A stretch of DNA of 64,000 bases from Alitta virens (GCA_932294295.1 OW028580.1:14201102-14265101); one strand, 5' to 3'; positions 31,396-43,318 are shown, numbered from the stretch's first letter. Numbers and translations: made by a program. The notes: generated from the sequence alone by a model not told the origin.

Positions 31396-33180
31396 CCTGC
31401 AGGTTTACCTTCATCAGAAGTAAGACCTTTGTAAGACATAATAATACCATGCGCACATAAAAAATCAATAGTAAGTTACACCATTATTTTTAATTTTGTC
31501 GTCGAAAATAATTAGGATATTGGCTATTAAACAATAAAATAAATGCAGTTCTTGTGTATTTAAAGAAAGTTTATAATTTCTTTGAATATTACAATGTGGA
31601 TGTTAATATCTAAGTACATTTGCCTCAAAATAGGATAATGTAAGACAAAATAAGACTTAATACTGGCCTTACTTTTTACAATTGTCAGAATATAATGATA
31701 GTACTGCGTAACAGGCTATGTAGGCCAAGTGGCAATCGTTTTGGTTCATCGCACTCACTATATAAGCACTCAAAAAATAATATTTTCCCAAATTTTGTAA
31801 AACACGTCTGAGATATGTCATTGTGACTATCAAAACTGTGGCGTGATCAGCCTTTTTAAGCTACTCATTGTTTTGTCAACTTTCACTATTAACTGAAATA
31901 ATATTATGGTGCAAGCAATGCCAAATTTACTGATTGTACCTTCTGTATTGAGTAAAGTTTAAAAAGTGCTAATTTTAGCATTCATTGCTTGACAAAAACT
32001 AAATCACTTAACAGTGCTAATTGCTCACTTACAAGAGTGAAACCTAATTTTTTGGAATAACAAATTTGTGGACAATGCTGAATAACCTGTTTAGAATTTT
32101 AGATTCATGCAAGCTTGTCATCCCTTATGCTTAAAAATAATAGAGAAACTCATTCATGAAATTCAGCTGAAGTCTGCTAACATGACTCCACTTTGCGGTA
32201 ATAGCAAATAATGAACACTTTAAATTTTAAAATCTAACCTATAGCAATTATAATGTGTAAGAATTACTTTACAAACTTAATGCAGATTTCTTGCGTAGTT
32301 TCAAGTTTTGCATCATATCAGCTCAAACCAGTTTATCATAATTAAGCAACAATGCTAGCTGTAATTTAGCTATAGTAATATTGGATTTGTTTCACTTTCT
32401 GTAAAATATTAAAAAAATCGAATCTGGATTGGAAAAAAAATTGTGTTTTGCCAACCTTGTAAATAGTATGTATAAGATATTGTAAGTTATCACATATTAT
32501 TTTTGAGAAAACCGGAAATTTCCATGTGATAACTTATTATATCCTATGGCTTTTCGGTCTTCAGCCCCACAAAACATAAGTATAAACATTATTCCTATTA
32601 TCATAATGAATTTCTTACAATCCTGACAGATGCCCAATCAGTGAAAGTTTAATTCCTTTACTTTTAACAATATTTTGCACAATGGTTCAAATGATATGGG
32701 TCCTGGCCACATCATGTAATTGAATACATTTTTAAATAGATTTTTACAACTGATTTCAGTCAGTTTCTCTGAACCAGTAACAAATTCCTTTGCCCATTGG
32801 GGCGGTCCCTTCCCCTTTAGGTACTTGTTTTTAAATATATATATTCTTTTTTCTTCTATGAAAAGAATTTTCTTTTACAAACATTGCTTTATATGATTAC
32901 AACTGCATGATAAACAGGAAATTGCCATGTGATAACTTATATCCTATGGCTTTTCGGTCTTCAGGCACACAATATCAGATATTAAAAAATATCTATGGGT
33001 CGCTGCTCTGTCATGTTAAATTAATGTAGATGTGTATAAAAATTGGTACTTAAATTTACTGTGGATATGCTTTCCCTGTCATATGTAATAATGCCTTATT
33101 TCTGGTACTGCCTGTCATTGTTGTATCAAATTATCAAGTTATTCCATGAATTTATTGTGATATTCTTTTCCTTTGTAAAC
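31396..33180. other. AT-rich noncoding stretch with a direct repeat
   Basis: A roughly 50-bp block with CCATGTGATAACTTAT, CCTATGGCTTTTCGGTCTTC occurs at about 32520-32566 and 32922-32966. No gene was recognised. Confidence 0.5.
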
Positions 33181-33665
33181 ATTTTCTAAGCATCTAGGGA
33201 CAAATGTTTATAGGTCACAGATAAGCCGTGTGGGCTGTACATATTAATTGTTTCTTTTATTATAATTGTTTTATTTGTTATTGTAAATGTGTGAAGTATG
33301 TCCATGGGACTTAATAAAGAATTTACATAGATACATTCTACGACTTTTCAAAGGAAATGTCTTGATACCAATGATACCTGGTGGTAGACGGAATCAAGGA
33401 GAAAAGTTTGAGAAAACTCTTGCATAACACTATATAGTTAAATGTAATTTATTCGTAATTCGAATTGACATATTTACAACTGCATTAATTATTATTAATG
33501 GTTTTCATTTCTTCTTGTATTTTCATTTATATATATATATTTTTTTCTTTTGGTATTTTTCATTTTACTTTTTTTTTTAAGGGGAAATATGCCAATGGCA
33601 TCTGCCCGCCATGTACATACCTCAATTATTTGTATATGGAAATACATTTGATTTGATAAATTGCC
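33180..33665 (+). mobile_element. Two LINE 3'-end relics
   Basis: The first ends GTCCATGGGACTTAATAAAG (about 33325). The second has GCCAATGGCATCTGCCCGCC and ends AATACATTTGATTTGAT (about 33658). Both look like 3' ends of CR1/RTE-type LINEs; the coding parts are absent. Confidence 0.4.
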
Positions 33666-33769
33666 TGATTTGGGGTGGGGCACTTACTTTCAAGAGCAAC
33701 TCCACCTGATGCAAACGGTCTTTCGTTTCTGATAGCTATTTACACCGCTGAATCACTGTGGTTTCTGAT

Positions 33770-33892
33770 CGATTATTGAATTTTTGCATGCTTCTGGTTT
33801 CTACTACCAAATACAGATAATTAATTTTAACCTAGAGAGCCTCTACATAGCCCTATCAGGTGCTGATGAGGCGTTCAACAATAACACACACA
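33770..33892 (+). mobile_element. RNase H-bearing LINE, 123-bp 3' stub with TSD
   Basis: Only the 3' UTR end is present, finishing in AACAATAACACACACA. An 8-bp duplication, TTTCTGAT, flanks it at 33762-33769 and 33893-33900. Confidence 0.85.
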
Positions 33893-33900
33893 TTTCTGAT

Positions 33901-34480
33901 TAATCCAAACTTCAATCCACTTCTAAAATAGTTTTGTCTTAAACATTTTTGATATCTTTTTTGCCTGTTATACGTAAGTGTAACATTCATTTTAACATTT
34001 ATGGTCATACGACTTAGCATCTGCCTCCAATACGAGTCAATTGATTTTCAGATCAAGTTAAATTTATAATGTAAATGACATGATATTGTGAATTTTTCCA
34101 TATGCATTGTGGTTTTTTTTATATTGATAAAAGATATATGCTAGTGTTTAACATTATTGGCTCACGTTATTGATTAACACTGTAGTAGTCGGATAAAATT
34201 TCATATTTTGGATGAATCTATCACTTTGTTATGAACATAACGTATTAACGTTTCAGAATATCGAAATAGATAATAATTATGTTGCCTGATCATAGTTACG
34301 TATTGCATTATTGTTACATGGTTTATGGTTTTCAGTGTGATTCCTGTATCTCACATATTTTGTGTCAATAAAAGTCCATAAGACTATGTACTTTCTGATT
34401 CATGCAGCTTTATTGGCCTACAGTTACTGAAGCCTATGTGCCACAGTTGCATCATTGTTTGTAGCTTATCTCTAAGACGG
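33901..34480. other. Noncoding stretch
   Basis: AT-rich; nothing recognised. Confidence 0.3.
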
Positions 34481-34689
34481 AGTCCAGCTGGACTCACAAT
34501 TCAGGTATTCAAAGATTAACGCTGGTGACCAAAATCAAAGTGCTAATGTTACTTTATTATCTCCTAGCTTGTCAGCTCCACCCCACACATGGGAATTTAG
34601 GTTCTACTGCTGCTGAGGTGGACCCCATGTGATCCTCCCCTCAGAAATGTTGAAATGGCATCAGATTATACTTCTGCTGGTGATACTTA

Positions 34690-34790
34690 ATCACCTCAGG
34701 CAAATCCCAGCTCTGAAGATCAAGACATGAGTGAAAATCTGATGATAAACACAACCAGGATAATACCCTAAAACTACTTGTTGGTGGGTC
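34690..34790 (+). repeat. Repeat family G, copy 1
   Basis: ACACAACCAGGATAATACCC followed by TAAAACTACTTG matches 54315-54350 (ACACGACCTGGATGCTACCC). An old dispersed repeat. Confidence 0.4.
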
Positions 34791-35045
34791 ATTCCATGTC
34801 AAATCAAAAGGTGTATATGTGGTATGTGGTCCTACAGAAATCTGTCAAAGTTTAGCAACTTATTGAACTGAAATTGATATTTTTAACTTTTGCCATACAG
34901 CTATGATTCTTTAAAAATGTTTGACTTTTATCCTGGTGTATCTTAGCAAAAGTAAAACAAGGCTGACATTCTGTTTCGTTTGTGAGTTTTATAACAGTGA
35001 TTTTTTTTTTATTGAAATTTTGTAATTTTTTACCACATTTGAAAT

Positions 35046-35234
35046 GGGCGGAGGCCTAGCTCAGAGGTAGCGCACTGGGCTTCCAACCGCTGGGTCCCGG
35101 GTTCGATTCCCGGTCGAGCCTAAGTTGGATGGCTGTTTCATCCTTCGTCTCATTGCCATGGTCTCTGCCTGTCCTAATTAGCCCAATTGGTGCAGAAATA
35201 CAGGACGTAAAGCCCTAATCACCCACCCCCACCC
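35046..35234 (+). mobile_element. SINE-A copy, full length
   Basis: 14-bp duplication ACCACATTTGAAAT at 35032-35045 and 35235-35248. The head differs from the consensus only by GCGCACTGG. Confidence 0.92.
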
Positions 35235-35348
35235 ACCACATTTGAAATTACTTGATTGGCTAATTCAATGTGCCTTGATTCTGCAAAAATTTATACTACA
35301 ATCATTGCCGAGTCGGAAGTACCACCATGGATTCTCCCAGTCCGCAAA

Positions 35349-35491
35349 GAGGGCAGGGGCCTAGCTCAGAGGTAGCGCTCCCGGTCGAGCCTAAGTTGGA
35401 TGGTTGTTTCATTCTTCATCTCATTGCCATGGTCCCTGCCAGTCCTAATTAGCCCAACTGGTGCAGAAATACAGGACGTAAAACCCCACCC
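35349..35491 (+). mobile_element. SINE-A copy with a deleted head
   Basis: The head jumps from GAGGTAGCGCTC to CCGGTCGAGCC, so the anticodon and B-box region is gone. The imperfect repeats CCCAGTCCGCAAAGA and CCCAGTCCCCGAAGT flank it and match LINE sequence. Confidence 0.8.
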
Positions 35492-35505
35492 AGTCCCCGA
35501 AGTAA

Positions 35506-35683
35506 GGCGGGGGCCTAGCTCAGAGGTAGCGCTCTGGGCTACCAACCGCTGGGTCCCGGGTTCAATTCCCGGTCGAGCCTTAGTTGGATGGCTGTTTCAT
35601 CCTTCGTCTCATTGCCATGGTCCCTGCCTGTCCTAATTAGCCCATCAGGTGCAGAAATACAGGATGTAAAGCCCTAATTAGGG
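35506..35683 (+). mobile_element. SINE-A copy, next to the truncated one
   Basis: Complete head (GGGCTACCAACC at the anticodon, one change) and body, ending GTAAAGCCCTAATTAGG. Confidence 0.85.
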
Positions 35684-36742
35684 ATTACGGATGAAATCGT
35701 ATCTTGATGCTGCAAAAATTGATACTACAATCATTGCCGAGACGGAAGTACCACCCATTCTGCCATGGATTCTCCCAGTCCCCAAAGTTATACTGGATTT
35801 GGCAGAGCTTAAGAAAAGCGAAACCAATCCTGTAGACTATCAAAACCTATTTTATACTATAAGGTTTAGATACGAATCGTAAAAATTTCTATACACAGAT
35901 GGCTCAAAAATGGAAAGACGAGTAGGCTGTGCAGTCACCTCTTATAAAACCGTTATAGCTGAATGTCGTCTTCCAGATCACTGCTCAATATACACTGCAG
36001 AATTAACAGCTATTTACCTTGCCTTAAAAAACAATCAAATAATTATGTTATCTGTTCTGATTCCAAATCTGCTCTTCAAGCAATCCAAAATAAACAACTT
36101 GATAACCCTAGGATCTTAAATGTTCTTATTAAGTATTTCCATCTTCACGAAAACAAAGACATTGTATTCTGCTGGATTCCTGGACACGCTGGCATTGAAG
36201 GGAATGAAAAAGCAGACCTGGCAGCAAAAAGGGCTCTTACAAAAGAGATAACTGATTTCACTATTCCATACACTGATTTTAAAATGACTACAAAATCGTT
36301 TATCATGTCTTCCTGGCAAAGACAATGGAATGAATGTAGTAACAACAAGTTGCATTCAATTTTACCTTGCATTCAAAATAAAATACCTAGTAGGTTCAAT
36401 ACTCGCAAAGATCAAGGAATATATCACAGATGCCTCATAGGACATTCAAGACTTACACATTTACACCTTTTAGTCAATGCCAGAGTTGTCGGTGCCCCCT
36501 TACAATCAAACATTTTATTAGATTGCATCCAATTACAACGCATTAGAAGACCTTTGTTTCAAGCTACTACCTTACAAAATCTCTTTACAAGATATCCAAC
36601 GCAGACAATTATTGATTTTTTACATGCTTCTGGTTTCTACCACCAAATATAGATAATTAATCTTAACCTAGAGAGCCTCTACATAGCCCACTCAGGTGCT
36701 GACGAGGCGTTAAACAATAACACACACACAATTCAATGTGCC

Positions 36743-37100
36743 ACCAGCCACTCTGAACCAGGAGACATTTTAATAACCACAATAGGGAAAGGAAGAATTA
36801 TATTCTACTATCTAACTTTTAATGCTATCTGTATCTGTAAGAATTTGCCAAGAGCAAAGTTAAGGTCAATATTCTTAGTTTGTAATATTTGTAAAAATTG
36901 TTCATTTGGGTCAAGAATAGTATAGCCTTCTACGCATTTACAAGCAATTTGGAATATCTCATTTCTGGATTGCTACGCACTACAATGTATTGCTGACCGT
37001 GAAAATTAGTTCCATGTTCACCCATTATATTGCTTTAAACAAGCTTATTATATCCTTATTCCGGCGTTTTTTTATTCTTTGTATGGAATTAAACATCTTT
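36743..37100. other. Noncoding stretch
   Basis: Nothing recognised. Confidence 0.3.
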
Positions 37101-37235
37101 GAATGGAGAATCATAGGTCAAAAGAGGCTGGGTTAGTTGTGTAGGACATTTGGCGAGTTGCTCTCAATTAGATTTTATAGACCCTCGCTGTACTCAGCAA
37201 TTTAATATTACTATAGATGGCACAAGGGGTCGACT
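37100..37235 (+). repeat. Repeat family E, copy 1
   Basis: AGACCCTCGCTGTACTCAGC and ACTATAGATGGC, CAAGGGGTC match the reverse complement of 46680-46790. An old dispersed repeat. Confidence 0.6.
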
Positions 37236-37985
37236 TGTAGACAGTGTTAAATGTTAATAGTTACGAGTAAATATCCTGACAAACAAAATACTCTTGAAAG
37301 GTATAGTAAGTAAAGAAGTGTGTCAAGATGTAACGGGTGCAACAATGATTTGTGTCATGGAGTATCAGCCATGTATGAACTCCTGCATTTTGTGAAATGC
37401 ATGAGGAAAGTCGCTTGTCAAAATATAACAGGCACAATGTCAGTAATAACAGGCAAAATGTCAAATGATGATGGGGGACCAAAATTCCCCCAATACCCAA
37501 GTTTATATTCATCTTCCATACATACTTGGAGTCTTACTCCATTAGTTACTTCATGAATTCCACCGTGACGTAATTACCGTTCAGACAGAAATTTTGCAAA
37601 TAATGTATTATTTTAATTGAAAAGTGGTACTTGATTGGACTAAAACTATTTCTATTTGGAAACTATCCATGTATACAGCTATACAGTACTGGTACCGGGC
37701 CTACTGATTCAATGCATATATGGTCATCTCCTTTGTATCACAAATTGCTGAGACATTTGTTTCTGAAGCAAACCGGTTTATTCACAACATACTTACATAC
37801 TCTGCAATCGTATGTTTAATTTATGAGGAAACTCTCATGAAATGTTTTTTTTTTAAATACAAATAGTGTGATTTGTAAAAACAGTGATTGTCTGGATGGG
37901 ACTGGTTTGAATTAAAACAATTAATTATGTATACACGTATATAATATTTAAAATATAAACACAGCCAAGGTAAAATGTGATTGCA
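37236..37985. other. Noncoding stretch
   Basis: Open frames here show no splice context or family resemblance. Three related blocks of the type AACAGGCAC/AAATGTCA lie near 37330-37460. Confidence 0.3.
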
Positions 37986-38010
37986 CATATTATAGATACT
38001 TATCAAAGAA

Positions 38011-40880
38011 TCACGCACAAAAGTCACATTTGAAGCTTCCCCCCTCAAAAGCAGTGCCTGCCTCATGCGCCCATTCCCCACACTGCTCACACTGGATCCA
38101 TCGTTCGCCTGGTACAGACTGCAGGTACCATTCATAACAAATAAAACATTGAACGTTTTCAACCCCATCATCTTTCTTTTTCATCTTTGTCTTCTGCCCT
38201 TTTGCAGTTTTGTTGATCTTTTTATCTTCATTTGTTCCTTTCTTTGCTGACTTTTTCTTTGCAGTCTTGGTGGCATTGTGGGTCTTTGCATTTCGTTTCT
38301 TTCGAATGGACTTAGCAGCACTGGAGGTGGAAGGAACTGCAGGATCAACTACGACAGACGCTGGAACAACAGACACTTGAGGATCAACTACGACAGACGC
38401 TGGAGGATCAACTACGAAAGACGCTGGAACAACAGACGCTGGAGGATCAACTACGAAAGGCGCTGGAACAACAGACACTGGAGGATCAACTACAACAGAC
38501 GCTGGAGGATCAACTACAACAGACGCTGGAATAACAGATGCTGGAGGATGAACTACGACAGACGCTGGAGGATCAACTACGACAGACGCTGGAACAACAG
38601 ACGCTGGAGGATCAACTACGAAAGACGCTGGAACAACAGACACTGGAGGATCAACTACAAAAGATGCTGGAACAACAGACACTGGAGGATCAACTACAAC
38701 AGACGCTGGAGGATCAACTACAACAGACGCTGGAATAACAGATGCTGGAGGATGAACTACGACAGACTCTGGAACAACAGACACTGGAGGATCAACTACA
38801 ACAGACGCTGGAATAACAGATGCTGGAGGATGAACTACGACAGACGCTGGAACAACAGACGCTGGAGGATCAACTACGACAGACGCTGGAACAACAGACA
38901 CTGGAGGATCAACTACAACAGACGCTGGAATAACAGATGCTGGAGGATGAACTACGACAGACGCTGGAACAACAGACGCTGGAGGATCAACTACGACACG
39001 CTGGAACAACAGACGCTGGAGGATCAACTTCAACAGATGCTGGAATAACAGATGTTGGAGGATGAACTACGACAGACGCTGGAACAACAGACGCTGGAGG
39101 ATCAACTACGACAGACGCTGGAACAACAGACACTGGAGGATCAACTACAACAGACGCTGGAGTAACAGATGCTGGAGGATGAACTACGACAGACGCTGGA
39201 ACAACAGACGCTGGAGGATCAACTACAACAGACGCTGGAATAACAGATGCTGGAGGATGAACTACGACCGACGCTGGAACAACAGACGCTGGAGGATCAA
39301 CAACGACCGACGCTGGAACAACAGACGCTGGAGGATCAACTACGACAGACTCTGGAACAACAGACACTGGAGGATCAACTACAACAGACGCTGGAATAAC
39401 ATGCTGGAGGATGAACTACGACAGAGGCTGGAACAACAGACGCTGGAGGATCAACTACGACAGACGCTGGAACAACAGACACTGGAGGATCAACTACAAC
39501 AGACGCTGGAATAACAGATGCTGGAGGATGAACTACGACAAACGCTGGAACAACAGACGCTGGAGGATCAACTACGACAGACGCTGGAACAACAGACACT
39601 GGAGGATCAACTACGACAGACGCTGGAGGATCAACAACAGGGTGAACTTCTACAGGAACTGGAGAACCAACTACAACTGGAACAGAGAGGTCAACTTCAA
39701 TTGCTCTGTAAACATCTGCTAGGTTGTGGTATCGGCACCAGATTGGTTTGCCATCAGTTGTTATATTGCGCGTGTTGCTAATCCCTGGAATTGGAGGAGC
39801 CACTGACCACAGATTTTGCAATTCTAAAGCCTCAGAGGTTTCAGTTATGTCATACTGACAGAGAAGTGTGGTTTTCAGATTGCTATTTTGTAATGCATGC
39901 ATTAATTCCTCAGCATTCTTGACAATACGTTTTCTTGTCCAAACTTGGTTTGCAATATGCCATTTTGCCCTCCCGTCCAGTGCATCATTTGGCCCCTTGC
40001 CATGGGCCGTGGCAAAAAAGGACCAAGTGAAATTCAAATAAACAAAGAGCAGACCCAGAAATGTGAAAATGTACCGATTCTTATATTGCGACGCAGGGCC
40101 ATCTGTCCAAATATGAACCACTTTTACCTCAGGGAACTGACTTTTAATGTACTGTAACATCTCATACGTTAAAACCGTGCTGCAATGAATCTGATACAAT
40201 CACTCCAGATGTGGTCTGCTGTCTGTGATATACCATAACTGTATAAATCGTGATGCCATGCTGATGCCAGTGGGTCGACTGGACTTCATTCTGAAAAAAC
40301 AATAGCAATAAGCATAAGAACATTTTTAGAATGATTATATATATAAATAAACTCTTTTGGCTTGTTTTCCTGATGTCTTTTCAATACTTACATGAAACAT
40401 GACTGTGTGGAGGCCAAACTACATGAAATAAAATGACAGGTTTAACAAGCAGCATTAAAACAGTCTGTCAAAACAAACACTTTGAACAATTTAAAAGTTT
40501 AATGCAACTGTTCAGAGAGTACTTGATAAAGACAATTACAACAGATGACTGGATGACTAGACAAAAAAATACCAATGCAGAATGGGTTTGTGACGTTTTG
40601 CGCTTGTGAGAATTAATACACCAATTATGATCAAGCATCCAACATCATTTGAGAGTAGGCCTACTCACAATAAATTAGCTGAATTTACCTGATACTTGAC
40701 AGAATAGTTCTCTGTGAAATCCATTTGCAGAAGGGCTGTCTGTCCTTGGTCATTCTGAGCCTCATTTTTGTCATTGATGTAAGCGGAACTCTGCTGGTCT
40801 TTAATGAAGATATGCCAAACAAATTGTGGGGTCTTTGCCACCAGTTCCTCAATGACGTTTGCTACTAATGTCCAATGCAT
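38011..40880 (-). pseudogene. Transposase-like gene with a coding minisatellite and a C-terminal zinc finger, frameshifted
   Basis: Exon 40880-40690 (donor CAG|GTAAATT) encodes ANVIEELVAKTPQFVWHIF through LLQMDFTENYSVKYQ. The next exon starts at about 40293 (TTTTTTCAG acceptor) with NEVQSTHWHQ, TIYTV, VIVSDSLQH, a frame slip near 40175, then VHIWTDGPASQYKNRYIFTF and FFATAHGKGPNDALDG. This arrangement is typical of a transposon-derived protein family common in invertebrates. After position 39640 come about 35 repeats of VVVDPPASVVPAS, then a lysine-rich stretch and a PHD-like finger (CFICYEW, WIQCEQCGEWAHE, FKCDFC), stopping at 38011. Two 2-bp deletions in the repeats (near 39402 and 38997) break the frame. 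The finger lacks the cysteine usually found after WxHxx. Confidence 0.65.
38330..39640 (-). repeat. Coding minisatellite, 39-bp units (24 + 15 bp)
   Basis: The full unit encodes VVVDPPASVVPAS; short units lack the 15 bases for VVPAS. All length variants are multiples of three except two 2-bp deletions. Some units carry VHPPAS, PVS or PES variants in patterned blocks, suggesting block duplication. Confidence 0.9.
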
Positions 40881-41390
40881 TATTGCACTAAATTAATAAT
40901 TTATATAATAAATAATAATTTATATCCCGCAAATAAGCCCTCTATTTTAATTCAATTTAAATTTTTTTAATGCAATTTAAACTATTGCAGCATTGATTTA
41001 TAAGGATCTTTTGTTTGTCTATCTGTTCTACCTCACTCTGAAATTTTGCCATGGTGATGACGTAGCCATGGTGATGACGTCACCATTTCAAAATCAGACA
41101 GTCAACCAACGATTCAATCAAAAATAGCGCAGCGTCCACAATTTGTCTGAAAAATTAATGCCACCTATTGTATAAATTAGGTGAAGATCGTAGCTTTCAG
41201 AATATGTTTTAATTTTTTAAATCGGATAAATAGTGATGAAGTTATTAAATGAAACGTATGAGCAAGTCACATCGGCAGAATTGCGTGCACTCGCTGCTTA
41301 TATATATAGCGCGGCCGAGGACGTTAGTGGGAGCACCACAACAAAAATATGATTGATACACAATAATTTGTCTTTCCGAAGTTTTCCCCT
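40881..41390. other. Noncoding stretch with an inverted repeat and a short tandem
   Basis: 40880-40926 is the reverse complement of GGGATATAAATTATTAATTT at 41573 and 41787. GCCATGGTGATGACGT is repeated in tandem at about 41048-41082. Confidence 0.5.
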
Positions 41391-41400
41391 TGCCTAAATT

Positions 41401-41453
41401 TTATCTATCTATCTATCTATATGTCTATCTATCCATCTATCCATCTATCTATC
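41401..41453 (+). repeat. (TATC)n microsatellite
   Basis: ATCTATCTATC units with ATCC and ATGT variants. Confidence 0.9.
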
Positions 41454-41454
41454 T

Positions 41455-41957
41455 ACTAGTCAGCCACAAAATGTGTTCATGGTATGCTTTCTTGGGAGGA
41501 TTTGGTGGCCTTGAAAAAGGCCAGGAGTTTTTGTGGCCGGGAGTTTTGGTGGCCTTGAAAAGGGGTTATTGCGGGATATAAATTATTAATTTAGTGCAAT
41601 AAAGACTTTTATTTTAGAAGGGCCAAAGTGTGATAGAAAAAGATGGGAAGGGCACTTTCTTTTTTGTTACTAGTCAGCCACAAAATGTGTTCATGGTATG
41701 CTCTCTTGGGAGGATTTGGTGGCCTTGAAAAAGGCCAGGAGTTTTTGTGGCCGGGAGTTTTGGTGGCCTTGAAAAGGGGTTATTGCGGGATATAAATTAT
41801 TAATTTAGTGCAATAAAGACTTGTAATTTAGAAGGGCCAAAGTGTGATAGAAAAAGATGGGAAGGGCACTTCCTTTTTTGTTACTAGTCAGCCACAAAAT
41901 GTGTTCATGGTATGCTCTCTTGGGAGGATTTGGTGGCCTTTGAAAAAGGCCAGGTTT
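41455..41957 (+). repeat. 214-bp tandem repeat, about 2.3 copies
   Basis: ACTAGTCAGCCACAAAATGT starts copies at 41455, 41669 and 41883. The copies are nearly identical, and the third is cut where the Harbinger 3' flank starts. Each contains the AATTATTAATTTAGTGCAAT motif that also occurs inverted at 40880-40926. Confidence 0.9.
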
Positions 41958-41978
41958 TTTTTTTGCTGCCATCTCACT

Positions 41979-43253
41979 TCAAATCTTGTCTCCTTGCCAG
42001 GGGACACTTCCTGATGAATTGAAGTAATTAACTAAGTACTGTTTGTGTTCCTTGGCTATCCTGGTGGAAAAGTTTCCTCTCGCAGGTGCCCCAATGTCAT
42101 GCATGTTGCCAATCTCCCTCCAGCTCCCAGGGACAACATCATGTGTGTCAGGTGCCTCCTGATCCATCACTCGAGTGTCATTTGGTGAAGGGTATCTCTT
42201 CCTGATCAGGTTGTGGAGGCAACAGCAAGCCAGTACAGTTGAAGTCACTTTGTCTGGTGTTTGTGGCATGGTGGTCAGGAGACATCTGAATCTGTTGGCC
42301 AAAAGACCAAATGCATTCTCTACAACTCTTCTTCCTCGGGACAATCTGTAATTGTAGATACGTTGTGGCCTTGTGAGACCCCTCTGTGGCATGGGCTTCA
42401 TCAACCAGGTCCTGAGGGGGAAAGCTTCATCTCCCACAATGAAGTACGGCACGTCTCTGTCACCATTTGGTAGAGCTTCAGGAGGAGGTATCCCAAGACT
42501 TCCATCTTCCAAGGCTTTTCTCAAGTCAGTTCTGGCAAACACACCTCCATCAGAGCCTGCACCATTGGAGCCAATGTCCACGTAGAGAAATTGATAGTTA
42601 GCATCCACAAGAGCCATCAGGACAATGGAGAAGAAGCCCTTGTAGTTGTAGTACTCAGAACCTGAATTTGGAGGACACTTGATAGCCACATGTTTCCCAT
42701 CTAATGCTCCAACACAATGAGGCAAGTTCCACCGCGAGGCAAAGAGGTCGGCAACTTCCTTCCAATCTTCTGGAGTAATGGGACAGGAGAGAAGTTCATC
42801 ACTGTAAACTTGGATGATGGCCTCACAAACTGCAGGGACAAAATTACAAATGGTATTTCCAGCCACTCTGAAGCCATACTGCAGTGACATATAGCTGTTC
42901 CCTGTTGCTATGTACCTCAAGGTGATGGCAAGCTTTAGACCAGGTTCTAAAGCTTTTCTCCAGAAAGTATCTTCCTTTTCTATGAGGGGTCCAACTTTTT
43001 CAAGCAACTCACTGAACAAGGCTGGATCAACTCTCATGAAGTTCTTGAAGGATGCCACATCTTCATTCTCCAATTCCTTCATTAACTTCTCATACTGGCC
43101 ATACATTGGTCTTCTAAGGAGCCAAGGTCTTGTCCAATAACTTTTCTTCTTTGCCTTTCTTTTCTTTTTCTTCAACATTTTGTGAAGCAGCAATGCCACT
43201 GCTAAATTGGTATTTACCATAGTAAATAGCATAAAGTCCTTCTCCCTCTCCAT
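41979..43253 (-). CDS. PIF/Harbinger transposase, intact (DDE_Tnp_4, HARBI1-like)
   Basis: Single open frame of 424 residues starting at ATG 43253 in the strong context ACCATGG. The open frame extends 12 codons upstream but only from a TTG. After a basic KKKKRKAKKK stretch comes PWLLRRPMYGQYEKLM (typical of HARBI proteins), then the core: GALDGKHVAIKCP (first D), VDIGSNGAGSDGGVF (second D), GDEAFPL, and YRLSRGRRVVENAFGLL (E). All three catalytic residues are present and nothing interrupts the frame. The second Myb/SANT-like protein that Harbinger elements need was not found nearby. It could be a young mobile copy or a domesticated HARBI1-like gene. Confidence 0.85.
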   Translation of the reverse strand: MEREKDFMLFTMVNTNLAVALLLHKMLKKKKRKAKKKSYWTRPWLLRRPMYGQYEKLMKELENEDVASFKNFMRVDPALFSELLEKVGPLIEKEDTFWRKALEPGLKLAITLRYIATGNSYMSLQYGFRVAGNTICNFVPAVCEAIIQVYSDELLSCPITPEDWKEVADLFASRWNLPHCVGALDGKHVAIKCPPNSGSEYYNYKGFFSIVLMALVDANYQFLYVDIGSNGAGSDGGVFARTDLRKALEDGSLGIPPPEALPNGDRDVPYFIVGDEAFPLRTWLMKPMPQRGLTRPQRIYNYRLSRGRRVVENAFGLLANRFRCLLTTMPQTPDKVTSTVLACCCLHNLIRKRYPSPNDTRVMDQEAPDTHDVVPGSWREIGNMHDIGAPARGNFSTRIAKEHKQYLVNYFNSSGSVPWQGDKI

Positions 43254-43318
43254 GGTCAATGTATTCACTCCTGTGAAGACTACTGCCAAATGTGCTCAGA
43301 ATACACAAGAGTTTATTG

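Larger units (their letters stand above)
35275..36729 (+). mobile_element. RNase H-bearing LINE, copy 6, with internal SINE insertions
   Basis: A 13-bp duplication, AATTCAATGTGCC, lies at 35262-35274 and 36730-36742 and brackets the whole block. A 70-bp LINE piece (35275-35345) is repeated at about 35707-35780, with two SINE-A copies between. RNase H motifs DGSKMERR, AELTAI, SDSKSALQ and GHAGIEGNEKAD are all present; a stop at 35880, a deletion near 36035 and loss of the zinc-knuckle cysteines near 36480 break it. The 3' UTR ends in (CA)n. Confidence 0.85.

Noticed and set aside
38330..39640. CRISPR-like array
   Set aside because: The units are contiguous without unique spacers and lie in a eukaryotic coding region; it is a minisatellite.
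38278..39722. Long plus-strand open frames with NYDRRWNN or TLEDQLRQ repeats
   Set aside because: They are mirror readings of the minus-strand minisatellite; the minus strand has the domain context and splice sites.
43254..43289. Longer N-terminus for the Harbinger transposase
   Set aside because: It would need a TTG start; the downstream ATG has a strong context and fits the TATA distance.
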